Assembly (NCBI RefSeq): GCF_036240795.1
Contig: NZ_CP108454.1
Span: forward strand, 806,001-870,000
DNA: 64,000 bases
Direction: 5' to 3'
DNA from: Streptomyces sp. NBC_01268
GTDB lineage: Bacteria; Actinomycetota; Actinomycetes; Streptomycetales; Streptomycetaceae
Below, piece after piece: positions 1 through 7,639 of this stretch (positions are counted from its first letter, which is position 1; the number at the start of each line of letters is the position of its first letter). Position numbers and translations under genes: made by a program. Under the pieces are notes generated by a model. That model was not told the origin of the DNA, searched no databases, and worked only from the letters and a program-made list of their open reading frames with translations.

Positions 1-656
1 CCGTGGCCGGGGACGATCACGTCCGTGGCGGCCAGGACGCGCAGCCGGGACGTGCGCTGGAGGGCGTGGTCGGGGGCGACCGGGTCCTCGACGGGGCCGT
101 TGGGGCGCCACCACAGGTCGCCGACGAAGGCCACGACGCCTTCGGCGGTACCGGCGAGGAGGGTGATGTCCTCGGGGCTGTGGCCGGGGGTGCGGATCAG
201 CCGCAGGGACGGGGTGAGCTCGTGCCCCTCGGCGTCCCGGTCGGTCCACTGGTCGGCCTCGTAGATCGCCTTGTGGTCGTGCACCCGGGCCCGGCCGAAG
301 AGGCCCACGTTCATGGTGTTGTCCGGGTGGTGGTGACTGAGGACGACGTCGGTGATGTCGTCCGGGCCGAGGCCGAGTTCGGCGAGCGGGCCGAGGATCC
401 GGTCACGGCTCGCGACCATGCCCGGGTCGACGATGACGTGCCGATCGCCGTCGGTGACGTAGGAGACGGTGGCCGCGACGCCGGGTCCGGTGGAGAGCGT
501 GTAGCCGGTGGTCAGGACCGTGAAGACGGCGGTACGGGCGAGCGTGGCGGCCTCGTTCGAGGTTTCGGTCGTGGCGGTGGCGGTGGCGGTGGCGGTGGCG
601 GTGGCGGTGGCGGTGGGGAGCGTGTGGGGCGTCGTGTTCGTCATGGGAACGATCAT
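1..656 (-). CDS. MBL-fold metallo-hydrolase (3' end cut by window edge)
   Basis: The visible 218 codons read as a metallo-beta-lactamase-fold hydrolase. The metal motif S-H-H-H-P-D-N lies at about residues 107-113, preceded by D-I-T-D-V-V-L. A later G-H-S-P-E-D stretch and a terminal P-G-H-G fit the third-histidine and C-terminal regions of the fold. The family binds one or two zinc ions and hydrolyses esters, thioesters or lactones; the substrate cannot be told here. ATG at 656 or the in-frame ATG at 644 could be the start, and neither has a clear Shine-Dalgarno. The N-terminus carries an Ala-Thr run encoded by seven GTGGCG hexamers (571-612). The gene is divergent from the AraC-type regulator at 750, and a perfect palindrome lies between them, so that regulator may control it. 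The stop codon is outside the window. Confidence 0.85.
   Translation of the reverse strand, partial: MIVPMTNTTPHTLPTATATATATATATATTETSNEAATLARTAVFTVLTTGYTLSTGPGVAATVSYVTDGDRHVIVDPGMVASRDRILGPLAELGLGPDDITDVVLSHHHPDNTMNVGLFGRARVHDHKAIYEADQWTDRDAEGHELTPSLRLIRTPGHSPEDITLLAGTAEGVVAFVGDLWWRPNGPVEDPVAPDHALQRTSRLRVLAATDVIVPGH
571..612. repeat. (GTGGCG)7 hexanucleotide repeat
   Basis: Seven exact tandem GTGGCG units inside the 5' end of the MBL-fold gene. On the minus strand they encode an alternating Ala-Thr run. The unit is two codons long, so copy-number change would lengthen or shorten the protein without a frameshift. Confidence 0.9.
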
Positions 657-679
657 GCCGAGGAGGTCGCGCCCCCACG

Positions 680-697
680 AGTGGCACCGATGCCACT
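680..697. promoter_or_regulatory. 7-4-7 perfect palindrome, candidate operator
   Basis: AGTGGCA-CCGA-TGCCACT is a perfect inverted repeat in the 93-bp gap between the divergent MBL-fold gene and the AraC-type regulator. Position and symmetry fit an operator serving both genes. Which protein binds is inference. Confidence 0.5.
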
Positions 698-749
698 GAT
701 CGCAGGAAAAGTGCCAACCCCTCCGCGACCCCTGTGCCAGACTGCGCGG

Positions 750-1709
750 ATGCCCGCCTTCCGTACCGTCGCCGCCTATGCCCCGCCCGGTGTCGGCATG
801 TTGGCCGTCGGCATCGTCGCCGAGGTGTTCGGTCCGCACGGGAAGGAGTTCCCCGGCTTCGACTTCGCCCTGTGCACCGACCGCCCCGACCAGCCCGTGC
901 CCACGGACTTCGGCGTGCCGCTGGCCGTCGGCGGCGGCCTGGACCGGCTGGCGGCGGCGGATCTCGTGATCGCCCTGCCCGGGGCCGGGTTCCGCACCCC
1001 ACCGGCGCCCGCCGTCCTGGAGGCGCTGTCGGCGGCGTACGCGCGCGGCGCACTGGTGGCCGCCCACTGCGTCGGCACGTTCGCACTCGCGGCCGCCGGG
1101 CTGCTCGACGGCCACCGGGCCACCACCCACTGGCGGTTCGCCGACCTGCTGGCGAGCCGGCATCCGCTCGTCGAGGTCGAACCCGACGCCCTCTACGTGG
1201 ACCAGGGGCGGATCGTCACGGGCGCGGGCGCGGCGGCCGGCTTCGACCTGTGCCTGCACCTGCTGCGGCGCGAGCACGGCGCCGCCCTCGCCAACGCGGT
1301 GTCCCGGGACATGGTGCTGCCCTCGCACCGCGACGGCGGGCAGGCGCAGTACCTGGCCGCGCCCGTCCCCGAGGACGGCGAGGACGAACGGCTCGCCGGG
1401 GTCCTCGGCTGGGCCCGGGCCCATCTGCACGAGCCCATGCCCGTCGCCGAGTTGGCCCGGCGCGCGATGATGAGCAAGCGTTCCTTCGCGCGCCGCTTCA
1501 CCGCCGCCACCGGGACGACCCCGCACGCCTGGCTGCGGGAGCTGCGCCTGAGCGGTGCCGAGGAGCTCCTGGAGACCACGGACCTGCCGGTCGAGGAGAT
1601 CGCCCGCCGGGTCGGCTACGGCAGCGCGGCCGTGCTGCGGGAGCAGTTCGTGCGCCGCCGCGGGGTGCCCCCGCGCACGTACCGGCGTTCCTTCGCCCGT
1701 ACGCCGTAG
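750..1709 (+). CDS. GATase1/DJ-1-like AraC-family transcriptional regulator
   Basis: This 319-residue protein joins an N-terminal DJ-1/PfpI-type (class I glutamine amidotransferase-like) domain, about residues 1-185, to a C-terminal AraC double helix-turn-helix, about 215-315. The first domain starts A-Y-A-P-P-G-V-G and has the cysteine-elbow-like A-A-H-C-V-G-T-F-A-L. The HTH region shows A-R-R-A-M-M-S-K-R-S-F-A-R-R-F followed by the typical second-HTH end G-Y-G-S-A-A-V-L-R-E-Q-F. Members of this class (FtrA/GlxA-like) sense small metabolites and activate neighbouring genes. ATG 750 begins the conserved domain; the frame is open far upstream but carries no homology there. The start is divergent from the MBL-fold gene across a palindrome, which suggests local control. 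Confidence 0.9.
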   Translation: MPAFRTVAAYAPPGVGMLAVGIVAEVFGPHGKEFPGFDFALCTDRPDQPVPTDFGVPLAVGGGLDRLAAADLVIALPGAGFRTPPAPAVLEALSAAYARGALVAAHCVGTFALAAAGLLDGHRATTHWRFADLLASRHPLVEVEPDALYVDQGRIVTGAGAAAGFDLCLHLLRREHGAALANAVSRDMVLPSHRDGGQAQYLAAPVPEDGEDERLAGVLGWARAHLHEPMPVAELARRAMMSKRSFARRFTAATGTTPHAWLRELRLSGAEELLETTDLPVEEIARRVGYGSAAVLREQFVRRRGVPPRTYRRSFARTP

Positions 1710-1836
1710 CTCCCCGTGGGCGTCCTGCGCCGTGCGTGCGGCCGGACGGGCCACACCCGGCGCGAACGGTCCGACACGGCCTAGGTTGGGCGCCTGAGGA
1801 TGTACGCGTTCTTTCCGCTGCGAAAGGAAGTCCCCC

Positions 1837-2835
1837 ATGCGGTACCGCAAGCTGGGCAACTCGGACCTGGAGGTCTCGGAGATCTCGCTCGGCTCCTGGC
1901 TCACCTACTCCGGCGGCGTCGAGGCGGACGCGACCCGCGCCTGCACCGAGGCGGCCTTCGACGCGGGCATCAACTTCTTCGACACGGCCAACGTGTACGG
2001 CCGCGGGGCGGCCGAGGCGGCCTGGGGCGAGATCCTGTCCTCGCACCCCCGCGACTCGTACGTCCTGGCCACCAAGGTCTGGGGACCCATGTCGGACGAT
2101 CCGGCCGACCGGGGCCTGTCCGCCGCCCAGATCGCGCAGCAGATCGACGCGTCCCTGGCCCGGCTGAGGACCGACCACGTCGACCTCTACCAGGCCCACC
2201 GTTTCGACCCGGCCGTGCCGATCGAGGAGACGATCGAGGCGTTCCAGAAGGTCGTCGAGCAGGGCAAGGCCCGCTACCTCGGCTTCAGCGAGTGGACGAA
2301 CGAGCAGATCCAGGCGGCGATCGACCTCGCGGGCCCGGAGCTGTTCGTCTCCTCCCAGCCGCAGTACTCCATGCTCTGGCAGGCACCGGAGGCCGGGCTC
2401 TTCGACCTCACCGAGGCACACGGCATCTCCAACATCGTCTGGTCCCCGCTCGCCCAGGGCGTCCTGACCGGCAAGTACCGCCCGGGGCAGCCCGTCCCCG
2501 AAGGCAGCCGCTTCGCGAACGACGCGATGGCGGGCGCCCGAGACCTCGTCTACAACGAGGCGAACCTGGAGGCCGTCCAGCGCCTGGTGCCGATCGCGGA
2601 CGAGGCCGGTCTCACCCTCCCCGCCCTCGCCCTGGCCTGGGTGCTGCGCCGCTCCGAGGTCGCCTCCGCCATCACCGGCGCCTCTCGCCCCGAGCAGGTC
2701 CACGCCAACGCCGCCGCCTCCGGGGTCGACCTCTCCCCCGACCTGCTGGCCGCCGTCGACCGCGCACTCGGCGACGCCCCGCTGACCGGCCCCACGCTGG
2801 CACCGAACGCCCAGGCAGGCATCAAGCGGCGCTGA
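1837..2835 (+). CDS. Aldo/keto reductase (voltage-gated K+ channel beta-subunit type)
   Basis: A 332-residue NADPH-dependent TIM-barrel oxidoreductase of the aldo/keto reductase superfamily, close in type to YghZ/Kv-beta proteins. The catalytic tetrad is visible: Asp49 and Tyr54 in F-F-D-T-A-N-V-Y-G, Lys80 in A-T-K-V-W-G, and His121 in Y-Q-A-H-R-F-D. The C-terminal cofactor region has S-A-I-T-G-A-S-R-P-E-Q. Such enzymes reduce aldehydes and ketones, often methylglyoxal-like, in the cytosol. A GAAAGGAAG ribosome site precedes ATG 1837. A TAGGTT sequence at 1782-1787 could be a -10 element. It is convergent with the LysR gene downstream. Natural substrate unknown. Confidence 0.93.
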   Translation: MRYRKLGNSDLEVSEISLGSWLTYSGGVEADATRACTEAAFDAGINFFDTANVYGRGAAEAAWGEILSSHPRDSYVLATKVWGPMSDDPADRGLSAAQIAQQIDASLARLRTDHVDLYQAHRFDPAVPIEETIEAFQKVVEQGKARYLGFSEWTNEQIQAAIDLAGPELFVSSQPQYSMLWQAPEAGLFDLTEAHGISNIVWSPLAQGVLTGKYRPGQPVPEGSRFANDAMAGARDLVYNEANLEAVQRLVPIADEAGLTLPALALAWVLRRSEVASAITGASRPEQVHANAAASGVDLSPDLLAAVDRALGDAPLTGPTLAPNAQAGIKRR

Positions 2836-2842
2836 GCGGCCG

Positions 2843-2873
2843 GCCGGCCCCGCGCGGCCGAAGCGGCCGGCCC
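2843..2873. terminator. GGCCGGCC inverted repeat between convergent genes
   Basis: Two GGCCGGCC blocks about 14 bases apart lie in the short gap between the convergent aldo/keto reductase and LysR genes and can pair as a GC-rich stem. No T-run follows, as is common in Streptomyces. A bidirectional terminator is plausible but not certain. Confidence 0.4.
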
Positions 2874-2874
2874 G

Positions 2875-3843
2875 TCACCCCTGGAGTGCCGGGCCGGCCG
2901 CCCCCTCCGCCCCCTCCGCCCCGGCACCGGTGTACCCGCGCGTCCGGACCAGGTCGTGGGTGAGCCGGGCGAAGGCACGGGTGGCGGCGCTGTGATAGGC
3001 GCCCTGCCGGTGCAGGAGCGTGACGGTGCGGGTGGGCAGGGGCGGGTCGAGGGGGACGGGCGCGAGGTGGGGGTGGTCGTGGGTGATGGCGTCGGGCAGG
3101 ACGGTGGCGAGCGGGCCGCGCCGGACGATCTCGGTGAGGGCCTGGATGGAGTTGGCCTCCACCGTGATGCGCGGGGCGACTCGGTGCGCGGCGAAGTAGG
3201 CGTCGATGTGCGTGCGGGTGGCGAAGTCATCGCTGAGGAGGGCAAGTTGACGGTCCGCCAGGGCGTGGACCGGTAGCGGGTCGGAGGCGGTGGAGTCCGG
3301 GCCCGAAGGATGCTCCCCGGCGGCGGTGACGAGGCTCAGGGTCTCCGTGAAGAGCGGCGCTGCGGCGATGCCGGGCGGGTGCGGTCCGGCGAAGGCGATG
3401 CCCAGGTCGAGTTCGTCGGCGAGCAGGGCGGCTTCGATGCGGTCCTGGGTCGCCTCGGTCAGGGTCAGGCCGATCCCGGGGTGTCGGGAGTGGAACGCGG
3501 CGGCGAGCGGGCCGACGAGGTAGGCGGTGAACGTCGGGGTGACGCCCAGGCGCAGGTGCCCGCTGGAGAGGTCCTGGACGTCGCGGACGGCGCGTTCGGC
3601 GGCGGCCAGGTCGCGCAGCGCGCGCCGGGCGTGCTCGGCGTACGCGGCACCGGCGTCGGTGAGCCGCACCGTGCGCCCCGTGCGGTCGAGGAGCTGTACG
3701 TCGAGGGCGCGTTCCAGCTGCCTGACCTGCTGGGAGAGCGTCGGCTGGGAGATGTGCAGGTACTCCGCGGCGCGGGTGAAGTTGCCGTGCTCGGCGACGG
3801 CGAGCAGGTAGCGCAGGTGACGCAGTTCCAGTGCAGCGGCCAT
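2875..3843 (-). CDS. cynR: LysR-family regulator, probable CynR
   Basis: A 322-residue LysR-type regulator. The winged HTH is clear at about residues 5-65: L-R-H-L-R-Y-L-L-A-V-A-E-H-G-N-F-T, then S-Q-P-T-L-S-Q-Q-V-R and L-L-D-R-T-G-R. A periplasmic-binding-like effector domain follows (about 90-300). It is transcribed away from carbonic anhydrase and cyanase, the same layout as the cynR-cynTS locus of E. coli, where CynR activates cynTS with cyanate as inducer. The regulatory role is inferred from that layout. The frame extends 12 codons upstream of the ATG at 3843, but homology begins at M-A-A-A-L-E-L-R-H. The C-terminal tail (last 15 residues) is Gly/Ala rich and probably disordered. Confidence 0.88.
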   Translation of the reverse strand: MAAALELRHLRYLLAVAEHGNFTRAAEYLHISQPTLSQQVRQLERALDVQLLDRTGRTVRLTDAGAAYAEHARRALRDLAAAERAVRDVQDLSSGHLRLGVTPTFTAYLVGPLAAAFHSRHPGIGLTLTEATQDRIEAALLADELDLGIAFAGPHPPGIAAAPLFTETLSLVTAAGEHPSGPDSTASDPLPVHALADRQLALLSDDFATRTHIDAYFAAHRVAPRITVEANSIQALTEIVRRGPLATVLPDAITHDHPHLAPVPLDPPLPTRTVTLLHRQGAYHSAATRAFARLTHDLVRTRGYTGAGAEGAEGAAGPALQG

Positions 3844-3981
3844 GCGCACCACTATAGGCCCATCCATAGATGACACCACTAGCTCCTATCGCCAGCAGGT
3901 CTTGGACTCTATAGCCGCAGGTCGTGCATGGTGGATTTCGCCGGCACCGAGGGGCCGGCGGCCACCGAAGGGAGTGACCCC
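3844..3981. promoter_or_regulatory. cynR-cynT divergent control region
   Basis: This 138-bp divergent gap is more AT rich than its flanks. It contains two CTATAG palindromes, at 3852-3857 and 3909-3914, plus further ATAG/CTAT half-sites around 3866-3889. These fit the dyad-containing sites bound by LysR regulators. I could not assign a strict T-N11-A box. Confidence 0.45.
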
Positions 3982-4596
3982 ATGCAACCCATGCAGGACC
4001 TCGCCGAAGGCGTCGCCCGTTTCCAGCGGGACGTCTTCCCGGCCAAGGCGGAGCTCTTCGCCCACCTGGCCACGCACCACACGCCGCACACGCTGTTCAT
4101 CAGCTGCTCCGACGCCCGCGTCGTCCCCGAGCTGATCACCGGCACCGAGCCGGGTGACCTGTTCGTCATCCGCACGGCCGGGAACCTGGTGCCCGCCCAC
4201 ACCCCTGGCGCGGACGGTGTCGCGGCGAGCATCGAGTACGCCGTGGCGGCGCTGGGCGTGCGGGAGATCGTCGTCTGCGGTCACTCCGCGTGCGGCGCGA
4301 TGACCGCGCTCGCCCGGGGGCACGACCTCACCGGCGCCCCCGCGGTCGCCGCCTGGCTGCGGCACGCCGACGCCTCCCGGGCCCGTACCGCCACCGGTGA
4401 CGTACCCGCCCTGGTGCGCCAGAACGTGCTGGCCCAGCTGGCGAACCTGGCCACCCACCCCTCGGTCGCCCGTGCCTTGGCCGAGCGGCGGATCACCCTG
4501 CGCGGCTGGGTCTACGACATCGGCACCGGGGGCGTGGAGGACCTGACCTCCACCACCGGAGCCGACACCAGGCCCGTCCCCGCGACCGCGGCCTGA
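3982..4596 (+). CDS. cynT: Beta-class carbonic anhydrase, cyanate operon type
   Basis: A 204-residue beta-carbonic anhydrase that interconverts CO2 and bicarbonate with zinc. The Zn and catalytic residues are visible: Cys42, Asp44 and Arg46 in S-C-S-D-A-R, and His101 and Cys104 in C-G-H-S-A-C-G. The substrate-side R-T-A-G-N is at 64-68. In cyn operons the enzyme maintains bicarbonate, a co-substrate of cyanase, as CO2 leaves the cell. The frame is open upstream to 3928, but ATG 3982 has a GAAGGGAG ribosome site at the right distance and starts the conserved region. It is followed at 86 bp by cyanase, and both probably share one transcript driven from the cynR gap. Confidence 0.93.
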   Translation: MQPMQDLAEGVARFQRDVFPAKAELFAHLATHHTPHTLFISCSDARVVPELITGTEPGDLFVIRTAGNLVPAHTPGADGVAASIEYAVAALGVREIVVCGHSACGAMTALARGHDLTGAPAVAAWLRHADASRARTATGDVPALVRQNVLAQLANLATHPSVARALAERRITLRGWVYDIGTGGVEDLTSTTGADTRPVPATAA

Positions 4597-4615
4597 CCTC
4601 CCGGCCCGCTCGCCC

Positions 4616-4651
4616 TTCCCCTTCCCCTTCCCCTTCCCCTTCCCCTTCCCC
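4616..4651. repeat. (TTCCCC)6 repeat in the cynT-cynS gap
   Basis: Six exact TTCCCC units, followed by CTCCCC, lie between cynT and the ribosome site of cynS. The transcript there is a pyrimidine-only tract with little structure. It could vary in length by slippage. Confidence 0.9.
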
Positions 4652-4682
4652 CTCCCCACCCGACACAGAAGGAGACACCCCC

Positions 4683-5153
4683 ATGGTGCACGCACAGTTC
4701 GACCCGACCGCCCGCCAGTCCCTGGCCATCGCCGCCGTCGAGGCCAAGACCCGCAAGGACCTGTCCTGGGAGCAGATCGCCGACGCCGCCGGCCTGTCCG
4801 TCGCGTTCGTGACCGCCGCCGTCCTCGGCCAGCACGCACTGCCGGAGGCCTCGGCGAAGGCGGTCGCCAAGCTGCTGGGCCTGGACGAGGACGCGGTACT
4901 GCTGCTGCAGACCATCCCCACCCGCGGCTCGATCCCCGGCGGCATCCCGACCGACCCGACGATCTACCGCTTCTACGAGATGCTCCAGGTCTACGGCACC
5001 ACCCTCAAGGCCCTGGTGCACGAGCAGTTCGGGGACGGCATCATCTCCGCGATCAACTTCAAGCTGGACGTGAAGAAGGTCGCCGACCCCGAGGGCGGCG
5101 AGCGCGCCGTCATCACCCTGGACGGCAAGTACCTGCCGACCAGGCCCTTCTGA
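4683..5153 (+). CDS. cynS: Cyanase (cyanate hydratase)
   Basis: A 156-residue cyanase that converts cyanate and bicarbonate to ammonia and CO2. The protein has the family's normal length and aligns without gaps in numbering to the catalytic residues known from E. coli CynS: Arg96 in Y-R-F-Y, Glu99 in F-Y-E-M-L, and Ser122 in G-I-I-S-A-I-N-F. An N-terminal helical domain (1-85) and the C-terminal dimerisation/catalytic domain end in [11 protein letters not shown], the usual end. AGAAGGAGA precedes the ATG. It is second in the cyn operon and is followed by a strong hairpin. Function is very well supported. Confidence 0.97.
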   Translation: MVHAQFDPTARQSLAIAAVEAKTRKDLSWEQIADAAGLSVAFVTAAVLGQHALPEASAKAVAKLLGLDEDAVLLLQTIPTRGSIPGGIPTDPTIYRFYEMLQVYGTTLKALVHEQFGDGIISAINFKLDVKKVADPEGGERAVITLDGKYLPTRPF

Positions 5154-5161
5154 CCCCGAGC

Positions 5162-5207
5162 GGTGCGGGCGGGGCGGGGCGGAAGGCCCTCCCGCCCCTC
5201 CCGCACC
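5162..5207 (+). terminator. Terminator hairpin after cynS
   Basis: A 17-bp stem with one mismatch starts 8 bp after the cynS stop. GGTGCGGG pairs with CCCGCACC, then GGGGCGGG with CCCGCCCC, closing a loop of about 12 bases. It fits the end of the cyn transcript. Confidence 0.7.
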
Positions 5208-5242
5208 ACCCACACCGCCCGCTTCACCCCCGACCCCACGCC

Positions 5243-5514
5243 CCACCCACGTACGTCCTCGCCCACCCGTGCCCGATGTGCCTGGGCTCGCTGTACTACT
5301 GCTCCCCGGACGAGGTCGTCTTCCTCACCACCCGGGACGCCTACGAGCCCCACTACGTCGACGACCGCACGTACTTCGAACTGGACACCTTCTACGCCGA
5401 GTTCGCGAAGCCCTGGCAGGAGCGCTCCCCATGCGCCACGAGCCGCGCGAGGACGCCGTCGAGGTCTACCGGCTCTGCCAGGAGCGCAACGGCGGCGAGC
5501 GTCACGTCGCCGGC
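5243..5514 (+). pseudogene. Relic of a nucleoside (guanine/cytidine-type) deaminase
   Basis: The plus strand reads T-Y-V-L-A-H-P-C-P-M-C-L-G-S-L-Y-Y from 5249, the P-C-x-x-C zinc half-site of the cytidine/deoxycytidylate deaminase superfamily, and continues in good deaminase sequence to about 5430. There the frame shifts: the next segment, M-R-H-E-P-R-E-D-A-V-E-V-Y-R-L, continues in another frame from 5431 to about 5514. The N-terminal half with the H-x-E zinc/catalytic motif is missing, and the region before 5243 is occupied by the cynS terminator. So the gene has lost its 5' half and carries a frameshift. It is overlapped antisense by the DUF1772 gene. Function is certainly lost. Confidence 0.75.
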
Positions 5515-6012
5515 GCCCCCACCGGACCCGTCCCGTCGTCCGGCCGACGGGCCGCCCGCCTGCCGCAGGGCGATGCCGATCAGGACGGCGAACGCGACCA
5601 CGGCCGTGCAGGTACGCGCGTCGTTGAACAGTTCCCAGCGGCGCAGGATCTCCGCGTGGTCGGCCGGCGGCGCTGTGACGGCCCACTGTTTGATGCGGCC
5701 GTTGATCGACACGTTGCCGAAGCGGGTGATCAGGAACGACGCGACGGTCAGCAGCCCCGCCGTGGCCGCGAGGGCTCGGACCCGCGCGCGTGCCACGGCG
5801 GCCAGCGCGAAGGCGGAGACCGCGGACACCGCCATCGCCGTCTGCATGGTGATGCCGTTCGTCTTCATCAGCTGGGCGTGGAAGTCGAGCCTCATCCCGA
5901 TCGGTACGGAGTCGAAGGCCGGGACGAGGTTGGCCACGCCGTAGCCGAAGGCTCCGGCGAGCAGCCCGGTGGACAGCAGGGCCACACCCAGGAGGATGCG
6001 GATGGTTCGCAT
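5392..6012 (-). CDS. DUF1772 membrane protein with an antisense-derived tail
   Basis: A 206-residue protein whose first 155 or so residues look like the four-helix DUF1772 (anthrone-oxygenase-like) membrane family. Hydrophobic helices lie at about 3-23, 55-75, 80-100 and 135-155. The motif T-R-F-G-N-V-S-I-N-G-R-I, with W-E-L-F-N-D-A-R later, is typical. The role of most bacterial members is unknown; some fungal relatives take part in anthraquinone oxidation. A GTG at 6021 sits too close to GAGGAGG, so ATG 6012 is preferred. The last 40 residues are translated from the strand opposite the deaminase relic and have no family match, so the C-terminus appears to have grown by reading into dead coding sequence. 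Confidence 0.75.
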   Translation of the reverse strand: MRTIRILLGVALLSTGLLAGAFGYGVANLVPAFDSVPIGMRLDFHAQLMKTNGITMQTAMAVSAVSAFALAAVARARVRALAATAGLLTVASFLITRFGNVSINGRIKQWAVTAPPADHAEILRRWELFNDARTCTAVVAFAVLIGIALRQAGGPSAGRRDGSGGGAGDVTLAAVALLAEPVDLDGVLARLVAHGERSCQGFANSA

Positions 6013-6165
6013 GCGGTTCACGCCTCCTCGGCGGGGTGGGTGAAGCGGCTCCCGGACTCTCCTCGGAGGCGGCCGACTTCTCGCTGCGCCGGGCCCACGG
6101 GCCCGCCGCCGGCACGATGGCCGGGGCGGTAGCGGGTGCGGGACGGTAGGTGCGCCGGGTACCCG

Positions 6166-6729
6166 TCAGTCGTCGTCCGTCCCCTGTCCGCTGCCCCGCC
6201 GCAGCCGGCCCGACCACACCGGTTCCACCTGCTCCCACTCGCGTTCCCAGGCCGCGAGACCGTGGGCCTCGATCGTCCGTCGTACGAAGACCAGGAGGCC
6301 CATGCCGACCGCGCCGACGGCCGTCGCCGTGGCCGTACCCCCGGAGAGGGAGACCAGCGCGCGGTTCGTGGCGCTGCCCGGCGGCAGGGCCGGGGCACCG
6401 GCGTCGTCCACCCAGACGGTGACGGTGCGGCCGCGCGGCGCACCGGGCGGTACGGGGACGCTGCCGGTCCTGCGGACGTCGCCGGGGTAGCTCCAGGCCG
6501 CCGGAGCGACGGCCTGCGGACGCGTTCCGTACCGGGTGGCGACGGGCAGGTCCTCGGCCGGTCCCGTGGTCGTCGCCGTCACCTGGTGGCGGTGGGCCGC
6601 GAGGGCGCGGTCGGCCCGGGAGCCGGCCGTCCACAGCACCCCGGTGGCCACGGCGCCGCAGATCAGGGCCGTCAGCAGGACGAGGACCAGGGCGGCGCGG
6701 CGGCGGGGGGACGACTCGTGGCGGGTCAT
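6166..6729 (-). CDS. Rv1733c-like two-helix membrane protein
   Basis: A 187-residue membrane protein. After a basic N-terminus, a first hydrophobic helix lies at about 13-35. An extracytoplasmic region of some 95 residues with V-T-V-W-V-D-D-A-G follows. A second helix (about 135-158, A-V-G-A-V-G-M-G-L-L-V-F-V-R-R) and a charged cytoplasmic tail complete it. This architecture, with the W-V-D-x-x-G strand just before helix 2, matches the Rv1733c family common in Streptomyces and mycobacteria, whose function is unknown. ATG 6729 follows an AGGAGGTGCGCC ribosome site; the open frame upstream lacks homology. The same-strand ABC transporter genes lie just upstream. Confidence 0.8.
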   Translation of the reverse strand: MTRHESSPRRRAALVLVLLTALICGAVATGVLWTAGSRADRALAAHRHQVTATTTGPAEDLPVATRYGTRPQAVAPAAWSYPGDVRRTGSVPVPPGAPRGRTVTVWVDDAGAPALPPGSATNRALVSLSGGTATATAVGAVGMGLLVFVRRTIEAHGLAAWEREWEQVEPVWSGRLRRGSGQGTDDD

Positions 6730-6820
6730 GGCGCACCTCCTGGTGGGACGGCTCGCGGGGCGGCCGGGCGGGACCGGCCGGCCCGTGCGCTGCGACGCCC
6801 GCTCACCATCGCCGTCACCG

Positions 6821-7639
6821 TCACCTGGTGAGGTCCCGGCGGCGCAGCAGCGCATGGGCGGCGAGCAGGCCGACCGCGCCCGCCCCCGCCAGGACGGCGA
6901 CGTGCGTCCAGACGACCGCGCCGTGGGCGAGGGCGTCGCCCGGCGTGTAGTAGTGGAACGGGCTGACGTAGCGGAGGGGAGCGGCGGGCTCCCAGGCGAG
7001 GGCGACGAAGTTGACGGCGAAGCCCACCGCGCCGATCGCGACGACGGCGCCGAGGACCAGGGCCCGGCGCGCCACCGCGGCGGACACGGCGAGGGCGGGT
7101 CCCGTGACGCAGAGGGTGAAGGCGTATCCCATGAGTCCGGCGGCGAGGACCCCGCCGAGGCCGACCTCGGCGTGGATCTTCGGGGAGAGCGCCACGCCCG
7201 CCGCGACGGTGAGCGTGGCGGCGGCGGTCACGGCTGCGGAGGCGAGGAGGAGGGCGGCGGCGCGTTCGGCGAGGAGCCGGGTGCGGGTGACCGGCCGGAC
7301 CATGACGAGTTCGATCGTGCCGGATTCCACGTCGGCGGCGACGGCGGCGGCCGCGAGTGAGCCGATCACGGTCAGCTGGAGGGCGATCCAGAACGGGTGG
7401 GTCAGGCCCGCGCCGAGCAGTCCCGGGTAGCTGGCGATCGAGACGTCCCCGCCCGAGCCGCTGAACGCCCGGTACGCGGAGGGCGGCGAGCGGCCGCCCG
7501 AGAAGAGCTGCTCGGGCGGGATGGTGTTCGTGACGACGACGATGAGCGCCTCGAAGGCCACCATGCCGATCAGTACGGCGGTGAGCATGCGCCGCCTGCG
7601 GTGGAGGGCCAGCCAGAGGAGGGGCAGGCGGGCGTTCAC
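6821..7639 (-). CDS. ABC-2 type transporter permease
   Basis: A 272-residue integral membrane protein with about six hydrophobic helices. It has V-E-S-G-T-I-E-L-V-M-V-R-P-V-T-R after helix 2, the coupling-helix region typical of ABC-2 export permeases. It should pair with the ATPase encoded just upstream to export a drug, lipid or similar compound across the cytoplasmic membrane; the substrate is unknown. The GTG start at 7639 shares a GTGA overlap with the TGA of the ATPase gene, so translation is probably coupled. A longer open frame upstream is only a shadow of the ATPase gene. Confidence 0.9.
   Translation of the reverse strand: MNARLPLLWLALHRRRRMLTAVLIGMVAFEALIVVVTNTIPPEQLFSGGRSPPSAYRAFSGSGGDVSIASYPGLLGAGLTHPFWIALQLTVIGSLAAAAVAADVESGTIELVMVRPVTRTRLLAERAAALLLASAAVTAAATLTVAAGVALSPKIHAEVGLGGVLAAGLMGYAFTLCVTGPALAVSAAVARRALVLGAVVAIGAVGFAVNFVALAWEPAAPLRYVSPFHYYTPGDALAHGAVVWTHVAVLAGAGAVGLLAAHALLRRRDLTR

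Noticed and set aside
571..612. CRISPR-like repetition
   Set aside because: The unit is six bases with no spacers, so it is a microsatellite. No repeat-spacer array was seen anywhere in the window.
3844..3927. A strict T-N11-A LysR box in the cynR-cynT gap
   Set aside because: CTATAG-type dyads are present, but no pair fits T-N11-A exactly, so only a general control region is listed.
5392..5520. Treating the DUF1772 tail as a conserved domain
   Set aside because: The tail is antisense to the deaminase relic and lies beyond the usual end of the family.
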